Below are positions 35,501 to 46,749 of a stretch of 64,000 nt of DNA, piece after piece. The position numbers were made by a program, and so were the translations under genes. Source of the stretch: Eutrigla gurnardus (lineage: Eukaryota; Chordata; Actinopteri; Perciformes; Triglidae). The stretch is taken from contig OY741273.1 in assembly GCA_963514095.1 (NCBI GenBank), forward strand, positions 22,320,546 through 22,384,545, given 5' to 3'. Under the pieces are notes generated by a model. The model was not told the DNA's origin. It was given only the letters and a program-made list of their open reading frames with translations, and made no database searches. The stretch's first letter is position 1. Every line of letters starts with the position of its first letter.

Positions 35501-38082
35501 CCTTGGGAGTGTAATTAACACACAGACGTAGCTGTTACTATAATTATATATTATTATATACACAATATAATTTAACTAATACATACCTTTAAGTTCATTT
35601 CATTGACTGAAGCTGTGGAGGGTTTTATGAAGTCCACAAGGACAAGGAAATGTGAGCTAATTATTAACCATTAGTGCTTCCTTGCTGAGTCACTACGAGC
35701 CACCTAGAGTGGAGCAAACAAGCAGCTTCACACAGGTCAAAGCCAGACGGGGTCTACCACAGGTGGGAATGCCAGAGACTAACTCAAACTGGATCTACAT
35801 TTATGTAACTGAGCAAACGTAAAAACTTTTTTCAAGCTGACAAATGAACTGGAAAAACAAAATAAATAAATAAACAAAGGGGTAAAAGTTTGAGGAGTCC
35901 AAGGAAGGTTCTGTATTGGTATCTTTGGCATTGCCATCAAGCAGGGCTGGAGAGACAAGAGCACACTCTGACTAGTCTTCCACTTTTTAGTCCCAATTCT
36001 GGCTCAGCTTGACTCCTGGCTTCACAGAGACCAGAGGAAATGGTCCTGTTCCCAAACACAAACTATTTCCTTCCCCCAACGACCTGCTCCGTGGGAGCCC
36101 CGCTCTGGCTTCCGGACAGTTTAACAGCCCAGCTACGGTGAGCATGGAAGGGGAGCTTAATGACACTTTTCATATCGGGGTCCCCTATTGGGTTAAAATC
36201 ATCTTTCTTTCTACTCCAGAAAGATGAAGCCAGTGAGTTAGTAAACATTGTGGGACGCCTTTATGCGGATCTACCTGTAATGTCACCGGACTGACCTCTG
36301 CAGAAGAGATATTAAATGACCAGATTATCTAGAAAACTACACGGGGAGCTGGATGAGCACTCTCTGACCTTGACCTCCTCTACGCACTGTTTAACAAACA
36401 CTGAGGGCGAAATAATCATCGGCAGAATGGGAAAGAAGAGGTTGAGCTCAGTCTTGATACGCTTAAAAGCTTTCGTCCTACATGCTTCTTCTTCACTAAC
36501 CGTCTCCTTTCCTCCAGCACATTAAGAGGATACATGGAGTCCAGAAAAAACACCACACACACGTCCACATTTACCTCTAAAGCCAGGGCGGTCTTGTCGT
36601 AGGCATTGGGCACCCTCTTCTGTATGGCCCTGGCAAAGACAGGTCCATTCTGGAGATTTGGGAGGGGGGTGGGCTGGGCATACTGGCTAGGGTCTCCCAG
36701 CAGTGGAGCACCAGACTGGGCTGCAGAGCTGTCAGAGTTCCCTTGCATCCCCATTCCTCCCGGCGGACCCCCAGGTACACCGGGCCCCGCCAGCGAACTC
36801 GGAGACGCTGGTCGGTACTTCTCCACATACGGCACCGGGATCATCCCCGCCCGGCCTTCAGAGTTCTGGGCATTCCACCACTGCTCCTCCGGCTTCTCCA
36901 GAACTCGAAGAATATCGCCCTTCCTAAACGGGAGATCCTCCTCATCGTTCCCAGGGAAATCGAAAAGTGCTCGGACATACTCGTCTTCCAGGCGTGGCGG
37001 GGGTCCCCCGGGGCCCACGCTGATGAAGGAGGTGTGTTTGGACTTGTTGATGGGTTCTATTAAGGTGGTGGTGTCCAAGTAGTGGATTTTATAGAACTCT
37101 AGCAAAGCAGGGAGGGCGTCAAACTCCTGGTCACCGATACGGAACCTCGGATGGGCCAAACCTGATGAAAACAAGGGAGTGAAAGACAAAATGATATAAT
37201 TTCTTATCCATTATACTATTATACTACCATGTTCAATTCTGGCAGATCTGAAGAATATCTATTTATGTAACCATGCATGATGGTGGTGTTTTCCAGAATG
37301 ACCAGGAAGGATTTGTTTCCTTATTTTGCATGTTTTTGTTCCTTCAAATTATATTTCTGTGTTTAAGAAAAGGGCACAAGGAAATAAAACATATTTTTTT
37401 CTGCAATGCCCACACAGGAAAATCCCAGAAAAGGCAGGAGAGGGGGGGGGGGGCAACATCTGGTCAAAGTCTATTGAAACGTTTTATTAGGGTCAGTTGG
37501 TATGTTAGGCTCATTTTAAAAGGTGCACCAGAACTCACTGCTCTTTGAAAACTCCCACTAGTGAGAGAAAAGTGCACCAGTCTGTATGATTTTACTGAAC
37601 CAATGTGTTGCATAACGTGTAGTGGGTTGACTGTCTGAGTGGTCGTACAGGGTCTGAAACCACCAGAGATGTGTTTGCATATTCACGCACACAACGCCAA
37701 CATTACATTGACACGTTTCAACGAGGCTGGCCTGTCGTGGTCTCCACACTGGAGGTTGGGAAAAGGCACTATTGCGCATCTCCTTTGGTGCAAGTCATGC
37801 AAGAATGGTCACATCAGCATCCCCATGACACCGAGCCCCGCCAAACCACTCCGTTGCCTTACCTGGACCGGACTGTCGGTTGTTGCTGATGCTGTTAATG
37901 ATGTAATGCGAGACTTTGGAGTTCTCCGACACCGAGAGCACGTAGTCGCCGGGGCTGGTGATGGAGTCCCGGACCAGAAACACGCCGTGCCTCTGCCCCT
38001 GCAACAGAGACACAGCCTCCTGCCTGCTCAACCGACCCCAGTACCAGCTGCCACGGTCCTCCGCGTCAAAATTTCCGGCCAT
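32561..38082 (-). CDS. crk: CRK proto-oncogene adaptor protein (SH2-SH3-SH3)
   Basis: Cytosolic adaptor linking phosphotyrosine proteins to guanine-exchange factors such as C3G and DOCK180. Three minus-strand exons, 37863-38082, 36575-37161 and 32561-32698, join in frame (945 nt, 314 residues; human CRK-II is 304). The start at 38082 gives MAGNFDAEDRGSWYWGRLSR, with A at -3 and G at +4; an in-frame ATG three codons upstream is less likely. SH2 covers about 13-118 with the phosphate-binding Arg38 in FLVRDS. The first SH3 is about 134-190 (EYVRALFDF, EEQWW, PVPYVEKY). A Pro/Gly linker of about 193-240 contains YAQP with Tyr234, equivalent to the ABL site Tyr221. The second SH3 is about 247-308 (RVPNAYDKTALALEVGDMVK, ending LLDQHNAEDELS). 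MAGNFD and the LLDQ tail distinguish CRK from CRKL. The SH2 lacks the Pro-rich DE-loop insert of mammalian CRK. The second intron is 3.9 kb with hairpin elements; the gene sits upstream of ywhae. Confidence 0.97.
33610..33651. repeat. Perfect 16-bp hairpin in crk intron 2
   Basis: ATGATGCACAAAATCT at 33610-33625 is exactly reverse-complementary to 33636-33651, with a 10-nt spacer. It may be a MITE remnant or a stable RNA hairpin in the crk pre-mRNA. Confidence 0.85.
34414..34473. repeat. Two adjacent palindromes in crk intron 2
   Basis: A 12-bp stem (AATGCATGAGGC with GCCTTATGCATT, one G-U type mismatch, 9-nt loop; 34414-34446) runs directly into a perfect 28-bp palindrome (34446-34473, TTTTGAATGCATTG and its complement, no spacer). 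Repeated AATGCATT words suggest local duplication. Confidence 0.85.
35100..36560. other. Proximal part of crk intron 2
   Basis: Contains a GCTAGC-rich stretch (35140-35345) that starts near an AACATGGCGATGGCTGAG word and resembles a multicopy fish repeat. No coding exon is recognised. The exon-2 donor of crk lies at 36574/36575. Confidence 0.35.
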
Positions 38083-38500
38083 GATAAACACTCCAAAGCC
38101 GAGGCTTCACCGGGCCTTCCCGTCTCTCCCTCCCGTTATCCACAGGCGAAGCCTTCAACTCATACAAAAACTTTAGCGCCTAGAGCACGTTTAGTAAACA
38201 GGCGACATCCGCAGATGGCCGTCAGGGCATCAACTCGCCGACGTAGACCCGCAACCACGAGCTAAAAGGGTCTCTTGTCTGGTTTACGACCGGAATTGAG
38301 CCCCGGTACTCATATAATGCGTTTAAGCGACAGAATTCAAGCTACAATCCAGCGACCGATGACAACTAACTTCAAAAAACTGAAATGGCGGATACGGGAA
38401 ACAAAAAAAGACCTCACTCACCGGATGTGACGTCGTAATTATGTGCAGACAGACGCGCCAGAGTCAAGTTGCTCACGAGCTAACAGAAGACTTCCGTTTC
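38083..38500 (-). promoter_or_regulatory. crk: crk 5' UTR and CpG-rich promoter
   Basis: The 400 bp upstream of the crk ATG are CpG-rich compared with the flanks, include GACGTCG (near 38430) and lack a clear TATA box. This fits a broad CpG promoter, with transcription start not determined. Plus-strand frames across it are shadows. Confidence 0.5.
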
Positions 38501-39251
38501 GGGCGGCACAGTCTTACATTGCTCATCGTAAAGTTTATAATTACTAAATACAGTTTAAATTTAACTGTATAATTTGACGTCACTTGTCTTATACGTTTTG
38601 TTTCGCCCATTATCAAATACTACAGCGTATAATTCACTTTTTTTAAGTGACATATTTGTCAGCTTTTATTTTGAAGTAAACGGCTCTTCCAGTTCATGTT
38701 ACCTTGAGCTGTTCATGGTAACCCTGTCCTTCGTGTTGGTGGCTTGTTGAGGAACCTAAAGCTCGCCTCTTTACTGCGCCAGATCAGCATTAGTGCTGCA
38801 AACACGCACTGGACACACACACACTTCACGTTCAGCTCCCAACGCATTTAGAAGCTCTTATTAATAATATATCTAGCATATTTAACCTGTTACATAGCGG
38901 CCTGGTTGCAATTTGTAAGCTTGGCCACTAGATGTCAGCCAAACACTATAATACATTTCAAGACCATTAAACCTTTGTCCTCAACACGTAATCAAACTGA
39001 TACTGTATTAACTTAAAAAGAAAAAAAACATCCATTTGTCAAGTTAGAGACAGAATCCAAGCCACTATTTCACTGATCAACAACATTTCGGCCCAACAGG
39101 TCTAGTGGGTCAAGTAGGGCAAGTGGGCCAAAGCCGATGCTTGCAACAGAAAAAAAGGAAAAGTGTGTTTTTTTAGTGGAAATATAATTCTTGATTAATG
39201 CATGACATTAAAAAAAATCCTTAATTGCTTATTATTATCATTATTGTAGTA

Positions 39252-39572
39252 CAGTGTGTAGGATTTGGCGACATCTATCAGTGAGGTTGCAGATTGCAAC
39301 CAAAATAAACTTGTGACTCTGCCAAGCATGTAGGCAAACGATAGAGCAAGGAGGGTCGCTGTTTTTAAAAGGTAATTTTAAATAGTGGTTCCAACAATGG
39401 AATTTTAATTCTGGGCAACAGCAGAAACATAGGGAGGCCTGCTTCATATGTAAATATAAATTATCTCATTTTAAGGTAACAAAACATAACAACTGTTATT
39501 TTCAGGTGATTGTATATATTATACTAAATACAATATATTTATTATTATTATGTTCCACACTGGCCCTTTAAG
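39252..39572. mobile_element. MITE family A, copy 2 (inverted)
   Basis: Starts CAGTGTGTAGGATTTGGCGA and ends CCACACTGGCCCTTTAAGG, the reverse complement of the termini of the copies at 19073 and 49881. About 320 bp, AT-rich interior, no open frame of interest. Confidence 0.7.
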
Positions 39573-40009
39573 GAGAGTGGCTAGATAGAATTGTTGTGCA
39601 TTGTTGTTTTAAATGTGCTTGGCACTAGCAGAGGAGCCACAGGATATTATTATAACAAATTATTATAACAAATGTTATTATCATAACAAACCACTGCAGT
39701 AATAACATATTTAACTCAAACAGCTAGCATGTCAATGAAGATCCAGCTTTCAGGATCTCAAGCATCACCTGAGAGGATTATTACACATGAAAACAGCAGG
39801 ACAACATGGTAAGATGACTTCCTGTATAAAGGATTTATAAGTTATGACTAATGTTGGCTTTGTGAACCTTTAGGTTGCCAGTTTGTGGCTGGTGTTGATC
39901 CTCCTCCTACATCACACTTTGCCTGTGTTGCTCAATTAATCACTATGAGACTTATCGGACACCCCTTTCTTCTCTAGTAACACTCGCATTGTGGTGGATC
40001 TCAGCAGAT

Positions 40010-40011
<2 letters not shown>

Positions 40012-40091
<80 letters not shown>
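40012..40091. repeat. (AC)40 microsatellite
   Basis: Eighty base pairs of uninterrupted AC, the longest perfect dinucleotide repeat in the window and so likely polymorphic. Confidence 0.98.
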
Positions 40092-40094
<3 letters not shown>

Positions 40095-40838
40095 ACTTCA
40101 AACACAATAAATGCATGATTTGTTTTTGCATCATAGAATTTATTGGGATCATAAATTTACAACTTCATGTAATGCACAGAGCATTATTGTTTTCAGAGGG
40201 TCATATCGATGAAGTGGGGGAAGGAAAGAGTGACAGAAGAGGATCCCGTCTAGAGAGTAACACAGAGGTATACTGTAGAAATATATATTGAAGAAAGAGT
40301 CACGGAGAGTGAAAAGACCCAAGGATACAGATTCACATTACCATGTTTCTTTTTACATCTATCAGAGTAACACACATGCTGCATCGTCACAGCTCCTCCT
40401 GCTCTATGAGGCCAAGTTGAATGCAACCAGTTGTGATTTTGGCCTTTATGATCAACTGGCCTCGCGTGTGTTGTGCTCCCCTGTAGTGAATGTGGTAACT
40501 GTGGTAAGGAAATTGGGCAAGGATCTTAGTGGGGTTAACTGACACCATCCAGACACCTGTAGATTAATTATGTTAGACTCACTAGGTTTATAGGGTGCTG
40601 CTTCATTTGTATTTTGATTATTGATGAGATGGATGAATTGATTTTGAAGTAGTTTATTGGCTATCTCTGATTTTGGAGAGACCTCTTTAAGTTATATTCA
40701 TTTCTTTGAGTTAAGCAGCATCCAACAGCCCTTTTTCCGTTCTCTTTGTAAACCCTGCAAATAAATACCTTGTAATTTTTTTACCAAAAACATTCTGGTT
40801 TATGTTGGTTCCCTTTTCTCCACGAGCCGGGTCCTAAC

Positions 40839-40982
40839 ATATATATATATATATATATAGATATATACGTATATATATATATAGATATATAAGTATATAT
40901 ATATACGTATATATATACATATATATATATACGTATATATATACATATATATATATACGTATATATATAGATATATATATAT
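40839..40982. repeat. AT microsatellite with ACGT/AGAT interruptions
   Basis: About 144 bp of alternating AT broken at intervals by ACGTAT, ATAGAT and ATACAT. The interruptions recur with a spacing of roughly 20-34 bp, giving a higher-order pattern. It is self-complementary and prone to cruciform formation. Confidence 0.95.
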
Positions 40983-41743
40983 CTTTTGACCTTGGTATTT
41001 TTATTTAAAACATTGACTCTATGTTTAATGGAATTTATATTTACAACAGTGACTTATTTTCAAATGTGTATATTTACTTTTGAAATTGTTTCACCCCCTT
41101 TTCCCCTATACCAGTTGTCAAGGCTAAGGAGTATGGAAGCGAATCTGTTCCATAATTCAAATTAAAATGGATTAACAGAAATGCTTTTTCATTTTCAGAA
41201 TATAGCTGCATTTTTTGACTCATAAATAAAATGAGTAATAAATAATCCAAACTGCATTTTCATTTTCTTCTTCAAGACTGCTCATTGTGTAGCTTAATTA
41301 AAATGAAAAAGAAAAGGACATTTAAGATTTCATTTTCAAAAGATGCCCCAGCAAATAGGTACCAAAATTCAATTTGAAATGTCAAATTTGAAAATTAAAA
41401 TGCATTAGCAGAAAGGCTTTTGTACGCGATCCCCTGATGTTAATTATTTTATTTTGAAGGCATTGTCACCAATTTCCGGTCGTTCCCGGCTCGAGTCTGC
41501 GCAGTAGAAGGCAGCGGATTATAGCAGAGGAATGACCTGCCACTCCACTGAGATGAAAAGAAACTCTTACGTTCCCTTGTTTTTCCCTCAATTTTCTTGG
41601 ACTTAATGTCTACGGTCTCTTTATTTAATACTCCGGACTTTCTTTCGTTACCACCTCCACGTTGTTTGTAGCCGTTGGTCACGTTTCAGCATTAATTTGT
41701 TGCCTATTTGCGTTTGTCGATAGCACTTCCGTATAGAAAAACC

Positions 41744-42473
41744 ATGGCTGGTCCTGAAGAAGACCACAAATTCTGCTTACAAGAGGTGCTCGACACTTTC
41801 AAGCTGTGTTTATCGGAGAACAAAGAGGTGTATCTTGAACACTACGTCGCTGGGTGGCGTGGTCTCGTAAAGTAAGTGTACTGTACACATAGTGCAATCA
41901 ACTGTAACATACAGTGTCAGGTGTGAGCATACTGTTTACCTCTTTAACAGGTTCCTGAACAGCCTGGGGAGTGTGTTTGGCTTCATTTCCAAGGATGCCG
42001 TCAACAAGATCCACATCCTGGTGACTCACCTGAATGGTGAGAACGGGTCCCAGTATGTCACTTTCCAGTCGATGGTCAAATATGAGCTGGAGAACGAACT
42101 AGTGGACCTGACCAAGAGAGGCGGCCACCCAGAGTCCGGATGTCGTACTCTCCTGAGGCTCCACCGCGCGTTGAGGTGGCTGGAGCTCTTCCTGGAGCGC
42201 CTCCGCACCAGCAGTGAGGACAGCAAGACTTCTGTCATGTGTTCGGAGTCCTACAATGAGTCTCTTTCCCAGCACCACCCTTGGGTGGTCCGCAAGGCAG
42301 CGGGCATGGCGTTCTGCATGCTCCCGGGGCGTCCTGCTTTCTTTGAGGTGATGAACGTCGGCCCCCCGGAGCAGGTGGTGGCCAAGCTGGGGGAAGCTCT
42401 ACCTCTAATCTCTGAGGTGTACCAGATCACAGAGGAACTTTACTCTCAAAAAAACATGCTCGACTTACCATAG
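41744..42473 (+). CDS. cptp: Ceramide-1-phosphate transfer protein (GLTP-fold lipid transporter)
   Basis: Cytosolic protein that moves ceramide-1-phosphate between membranes. Two exons, 41744-41871 and 41951-42473, are separated by a 79-bp intron (GTAAGT/ACAG) and give 216 residues; human CPTP is 214. The start has ACCATGG context. The single GLTP domain covers nearly the whole protein. The headgroup-binding residues of human CPTP (Asp56, Lys60, Arg106, Arg110, His150) correspond to Asp58, Lys62, Arg108, Arg112 and His152 here, in SKDAVNK, GCRTLLRLHR and HHPWVVRK. The C-terminus LDLP is also as in CPTP. There is no signal peptide or membrane segment, which argues against the related GLTPD2, although GLTPD2 is near CRK/YWHAE in human (17p13). 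An ATTAAA at 42519 may be the poly(A) signal. It is transcribed away from crk. Confidence 0.93.
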
Positions 42474-43183
42474 AGAGCAAAATGAAGTGCTATTATTTGC
42501 CACTTCATACATTACACGATTAAAGATGAAGAGCTGCTACTTGTTCTCTGAACAGTGTTAATTTAGCACATCACTGACTATAATATGTACCTACAACATT
42601 ACCTGTTTTTATTATACCTAAAACTACTGTTGATTATGATGTTGCATGTTTATCTTTACTCTTTATAATGGACCTATTTTTAATTCAACTCCTGCTTGTA
42701 GATGTATTCATTAATTTAAGTAGATAAGGGGAACCGTGGGGCCCAGAAGTCTTTGATCACTGCCAAAAGCTGTTTTTTCAAAAACAAACAAACAAGTATA
42801 TTCCAAAAAGGGAAAAGTGCTAATTTTTTATGTGCCAACAGTATTGAATTGATCTGGAACATAAAATATCAAACAACCGTAATATTATGAAACAGACATG
42901 GTGGAATAATGTGGAAAAACACATAAAGCTGCTTATGAAACAAAGGTTTTTAGTAGTGGACTCAGAGTTTTTATCCCCACATGATCTCAGTTTTCATTTC
43001 ACATATAAATGTTATTTAAAGTGATTGATGTATTGTTTTCCTAGAATGTAGTGTATTATATATATACTGTATATTACTTTTAATCCAAACAGAATGTATA
43101 AACAGAGTAGCATAATGAAAACCTACCTGCCTGGTGGATGATTGTGTATTTATGTTTGATCTGACAATTTATTTTATGCCTAG
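42474..43183. other. 3' flank of the CPTP gene
   Basis: AT-rich DNA holding the probable short 3' UTR (ATTAAA at 42519-42524) and no other recognisable feature before the UBXN10-like remnant. Confidence 0.5.
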
Positions 43184-43727
43184 TGCAGCAGGCCAGACAG
43201 AAACCTCAGCTTCCACTCGCCCATTTAGTGGCAGGCCGGCCAGCTGATCCAGGACGGGGTTCTGCAGCAAGACCCACCGCAGTCCTTGAACCGGTACAAA
43301 GTTCTTCCGTCCATAGTGAGGAGGCAGACAGAGGCGAGTCCCGAGAGGAGCCTGAACAAGACGATGTCCGAGCTAAACCTGTCTAATGATGCGACCCTGC
43401 GGCGAGGGCACAGGGAGCCACGTGTCGCCAGGGTGAGGGATGTGACCCGGATCAGTGGCTCCGAGGTGGACCAGAGGGACGGGGTCCGGCCTAAGCTCCC
43501 TGACATGGGACAAACAATGAGCGGGGAAGCTGGCAGTTGGCTCCTGGCTATCCGAGCCCCGTGTGGCAGGAGGTTTCAGCAGCACTTCGACCCCGCAGAC
43601 AGACAGAGGGGCTCGCATCGAGACCATGGACGTGCCACGCAGGACCTTCACGGACATGGATCTGACCTTGGCCCAGTGTGGCATTTTGAACAGATCGGTC
43701 CTGTGCGTCTCTCAGAACGACATTTAA
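43184..43727 (+). pseudogene. ubxn10: UBXN10-like (UBX domain protein) pseudogene
   Basis: Three blocks of UBXN10-type sequence are readable in order but not in one frame. The linker block (SLNRYKVLPSIVRR) runs from 43283. The first half of the UBX domain (WLLAIRAPCGRRFQQHFDPAD) ends near 43600. Its second half (IETMDVPRRTFTDMDLTLAQ, then CGILNRSVLCVSQNDI) ends at the stop 43725-43727 but lies in a different frame. Between the halves only 16 nt remain where the family has about 21 codons, so about 47 nt are missing. This removes the middle of the beta-grasp fold and shifts the frame. An in-frame TAG lies upstream of the linker block at about 43238. UBXN10 normally acts as a p97/VCP adaptor in ciliogenesis. 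Whether this is a dead original, a dead duplicate or a local assembly deletion cannot be decided here. Confidence 0.75.
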
Positions 43728-43739
43728 AATAGTTGTCAG

Positions 43740-45200
43740 CTTTTGAAATGAGAAACAAAAAGTGCATATTCAGAGATTCAGAATTTGTCAATTAGGGAGA
43801 AGAGGATTTGCACAATATATATATATGTTATTCACAGGATGACATTCATCTCTTTCAGGACTTTGGAGGCCACATTAGGAGAAGTTTGTGCTTTGAATGG
43901 GATTTTTGTTGTTGTTGTTGTGAAGTCCATATTGGACTCCAATTAAGATTCAAAGCAGAGTTTTATTAATATGTTTGTCTTAAAACATGTCTGGAGAGGA
44001 CCTTAGTATACAAATCTTATTTTTGTAACCGTTTTTAGATGATAGCAAATTCAGAATAATACTGTCCAACTAATGAATCTAACTTGTAACCTTTTTTTGA
44101 CAAACAACAACTAAATGGCTATAGTTTGTTTCCATATCTTACATTTTTTGATTGACGTTCTTATATGCCGAATAGTCCTCCGTTAGAGAAGTACAGTCAA
44201 TGTGTTGAATTCTTCACTATATTTTTATACTGCAACGACTGCCCTGCTTTCATAGTAGAACACAAATCCATAAATCAGGTGTAAATAATATAATTAGTGA
44301 ATGACGTTGACCTCATGAGTAACACCTGTGCTTTTGAATCAAAATCACTGTGAAAAAGGCCAACAGCTAACAAACTTCACTCTGCTCCAAACAAGTACTC
44401 CTTTTATAGTTCTTTCATACTGAAAAGGGAGTCAAAATCATTTCTGGAAGGATAAAAGCTGTTTTTGATGATGAGTGAACGTACCACGATGTGACTCATC
44501 AAACTCCCTCTGGAAAATGTTAAAAACTAATCAATCACACTAAAGAGCAGAGCATTCGGAGGCTACAGGCTTAACTTTAGAACATATTGTATATTCCCTA
44601 AAGACATATTTGAATCATCATGTTTAAGAAAAGATTGTTTCGGATACACCCAATATAATGATTTTACTTGGTACGGTGTATTTAAACCGCAAGTACAAGT
44701 TTGATATGCAACGGTATAATTACTTATTCTTTTTTCACACAAAACAAGCAACAGGCTTCATAGTGTGATAGAACATCAAATTAAGTAATGGTCAAACTAA
44801 CAGTCAGCTACAACAAAAGCTGGAACAGGCATTTAAACCTTAAAATGCTTCAAGTCACTCAAGGATATTTTAGATGAGACAATCCAATGCCAACAATTCA
44901 TTTAAGACAAAGGAGCAACACTGCAAACAATCAACTGTAGTCTCATAGACACCCTTAAATGCTGTTTTAACAGCCGGCGGGTGATTTTATAATTTACATG
45001 CTTAAGCTGACTTAATGATCAATCAAAATTGGACACATCAAATGAAAAATGGCACAGAATACTGCCATGAAAAAAGTTTGCATAAATATTAGCGCGATTC
45101 AAAACAATCAATCAATCAAACAATAAACTCTGGAAAGGAACTCAAGTCTCACATTTGAGGCAGCACGTGTCTCACTGCGTGAGGATTTGATGGTGCACGG
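43740..45200. other. Gene-free stretch
   Basis: AT-rich DNA with a short (TA)n at 43819 and (TTG)n near 43907. No coding sequence recognised. The right part would be the 3' flank of the minus-strand DDX19-like fragment. Confidence 0.5.
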
Positions 45201-45210
45201 AGCAAAGCAT

Positions 45211-45540
45211 TCAGCGGGTCAGGAGTTCCATTTCTTCAAGATTTCTAGGATCAAGCATTCTGATCTGCCTCACTGTAAGAGGAAGAGAGAGATAATAGTC
45301 ACATTAGGATCCGTGCATTCGCCGTTTTGCATGATCAAAGTGAAAGAAACGGCAACATACAGAAATGCATTTCAATTTGTTGGATAATATCCATGCTGCG
45401 TAGGCTGTCAACCATATTGATCGCGAATCCTCTTTTGCCGAAGCGCCCTGTGCGGCCGATCCGGTGAAGGTAAGTCTCGTTGTCGGCGTTCCCAGTCATG
45501 TCCACAGGGAGGTCAAAGTTCACCACGAGCGACACTTCTT
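45211..45540 (-). pseudogene. DDX19-like DEAD-box RNA helicase, isolated 3' fragment (two exons)
   Basis: DDX19 helicases remodel mRNPs at the nuclear pore. Here only the C-terminal end is found. An exon from about 45540 down to 45361 reads VEEVSLVVNFDLPVDMTGNA, DNETYLHRIGRTGRFGKRGF and AINMVDSLRSMDIIQQIEMH, including helicase motif VI (HRIGRTGR). An 88-bp intron (GTATGT/TTACAG, strong pyrimidine tract) joins in phase to a final exon 45272-45211 (RQIRMLDPRNLEEMELLTR, stop). The family tail is aligned but divergent. Upstream of the first exon the sequence departs from the expected CARGID motif and lacks a good acceptor. No earlier exon with DEAD or SAT motifs was found between 45.6 and 52 kb. 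The retained intron shows it is not a processed copy. A truncated duplicate is most likely; a live gene with missed small exons is less likely. Confidence 0.6.
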
Positions 45541-45599
45541 CCACAAGTATCAGCCAAACTAAAGTGCTCATACTGATGTCTTGTCAGGAGACATTTTTC

Positions 45600-46456
45600 C
45601 AGGAATGCGAAAATACTTATGTGTGTCAAAATTTGTATCATAACAGAACGACATGCCTTCTTATGAGACTTCTGCTCTGATCCTACTTTGCTTTGAATTA
45701 TGCATTACTGATTAAAAAATATCTGTTGGTTCACTGGAATTCAACACCCAATTTACAACCGATATCCACATGCAATCTGTACCTGGAGATCCTATCTTGA
45801 CAAATACAAAAAACAACACATTAATGAAAGATGTAAATGTAATAGACTGGATCAGCCGGACCACATCTGGAGATCCGCTTTGTCATCAGATCTGAACCAG
45901 ATGTGGATGCAATGGGTACAGCATTACCACATTCTAAGGAAAGACAATCCATCCGACAAGTTGACATCCAACACAGGTTACAGATACAAAGTAGTCGGCT
46001 ACTAAAATCAGCTATAAAATGGAAACATTTAGGGTTCTATGGTGGATTGGATTGAGCCATGCAGCCACGGCATGCAGCACCACGTAAGGAGGAGGTTCAA
46101 CAATGTTGCCCAGAATATGCAAGCAAGCAGGAATGCAGCAGATATGCACTGACCACTGCGTCCTCAGCACCACGATTCAGAAATGATCTGATGCGTGAGT
46201 CGAACAATGCCCCTTATCGGCCTGTTGAGAGCTATTGCTTTAAAAAACAAAACAAATGGAGATAACGAGAACAATTAAACACCAGGAGTTAATACAATAA
46301 TCACACATAATCCATATCGTGTATCCAGAAACAGATCTCCAGGTGTGATCAGAACAGTGAAGGAATAGTTTTCATTAAATCCTAATCAAGTGTGTTCTAA
46401 GAAACGGTTAAATCAGCCGATTTACATTGCAGAAGATCATGGCCTGTGCTATGGAT

Positions 46457-46523
<67 letters not shown>

Positions 46524-46740
46524 TATAGAGAGCACATTTCTGGAGTTAAAAAATCTGGAGTTAAACAAAAAAGTGTTAGATTTTGGGAGTGTATTCTCTG
46601 CATTTAACTACAGCTTGTGTTGAGGTTAACTCTTTGGCGGTGTAATATTTCGGTGTTCATTTATTGGGTGTTGAGGAGCCTGATTCAACACTACACCTGA
46701 GTTAACAGCTTTGTCGCCGCGTCTTCACTTGGACTTCACC
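45600..46740. other. Intergenic DNA with compound microsatellite
   Basis: No gene recognised. The segment 45780-46060 has somewhat gene-like composition but many stops. It could be a decayed transposon. An (AT)n(AC)n microsatellite follows. Confidence 0.4.
46459..46522. repeat. Compound (AT)n(AC)n microsatellite
   Basis: About 40 bp of alternating AT run directly into about 24 bp of AC. Confidence 0.95.
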
Positions 46741-46749
46741 GTGACTCTT

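Larger units (their letters stand above)
38501..41500. other. Intergenic region between crk promoter and the CPTP gene
   Basis: Holds MITE A copy 2, an 80-bp (AC)40, a 144-bp AT microsatellite, and a pair of direct repeats of AAATTAAAATGNATTANCAG at about 41158 and 41392. No coding gene seen. Confidence 0.6.

Noticed and set aside
36606..37082. 158-residue plus-strand frame opposite crk exon 2
   Set aside because: Shadow of the GC-rich, strongly supported crk exon on the other strand.
45780..46060. Segment upstream of the DDX19-like fragment, checked for further helicase exons
   Set aside because: No DEAD, SAT or CARGID motifs in any minus frame; possibly a decayed transposon.
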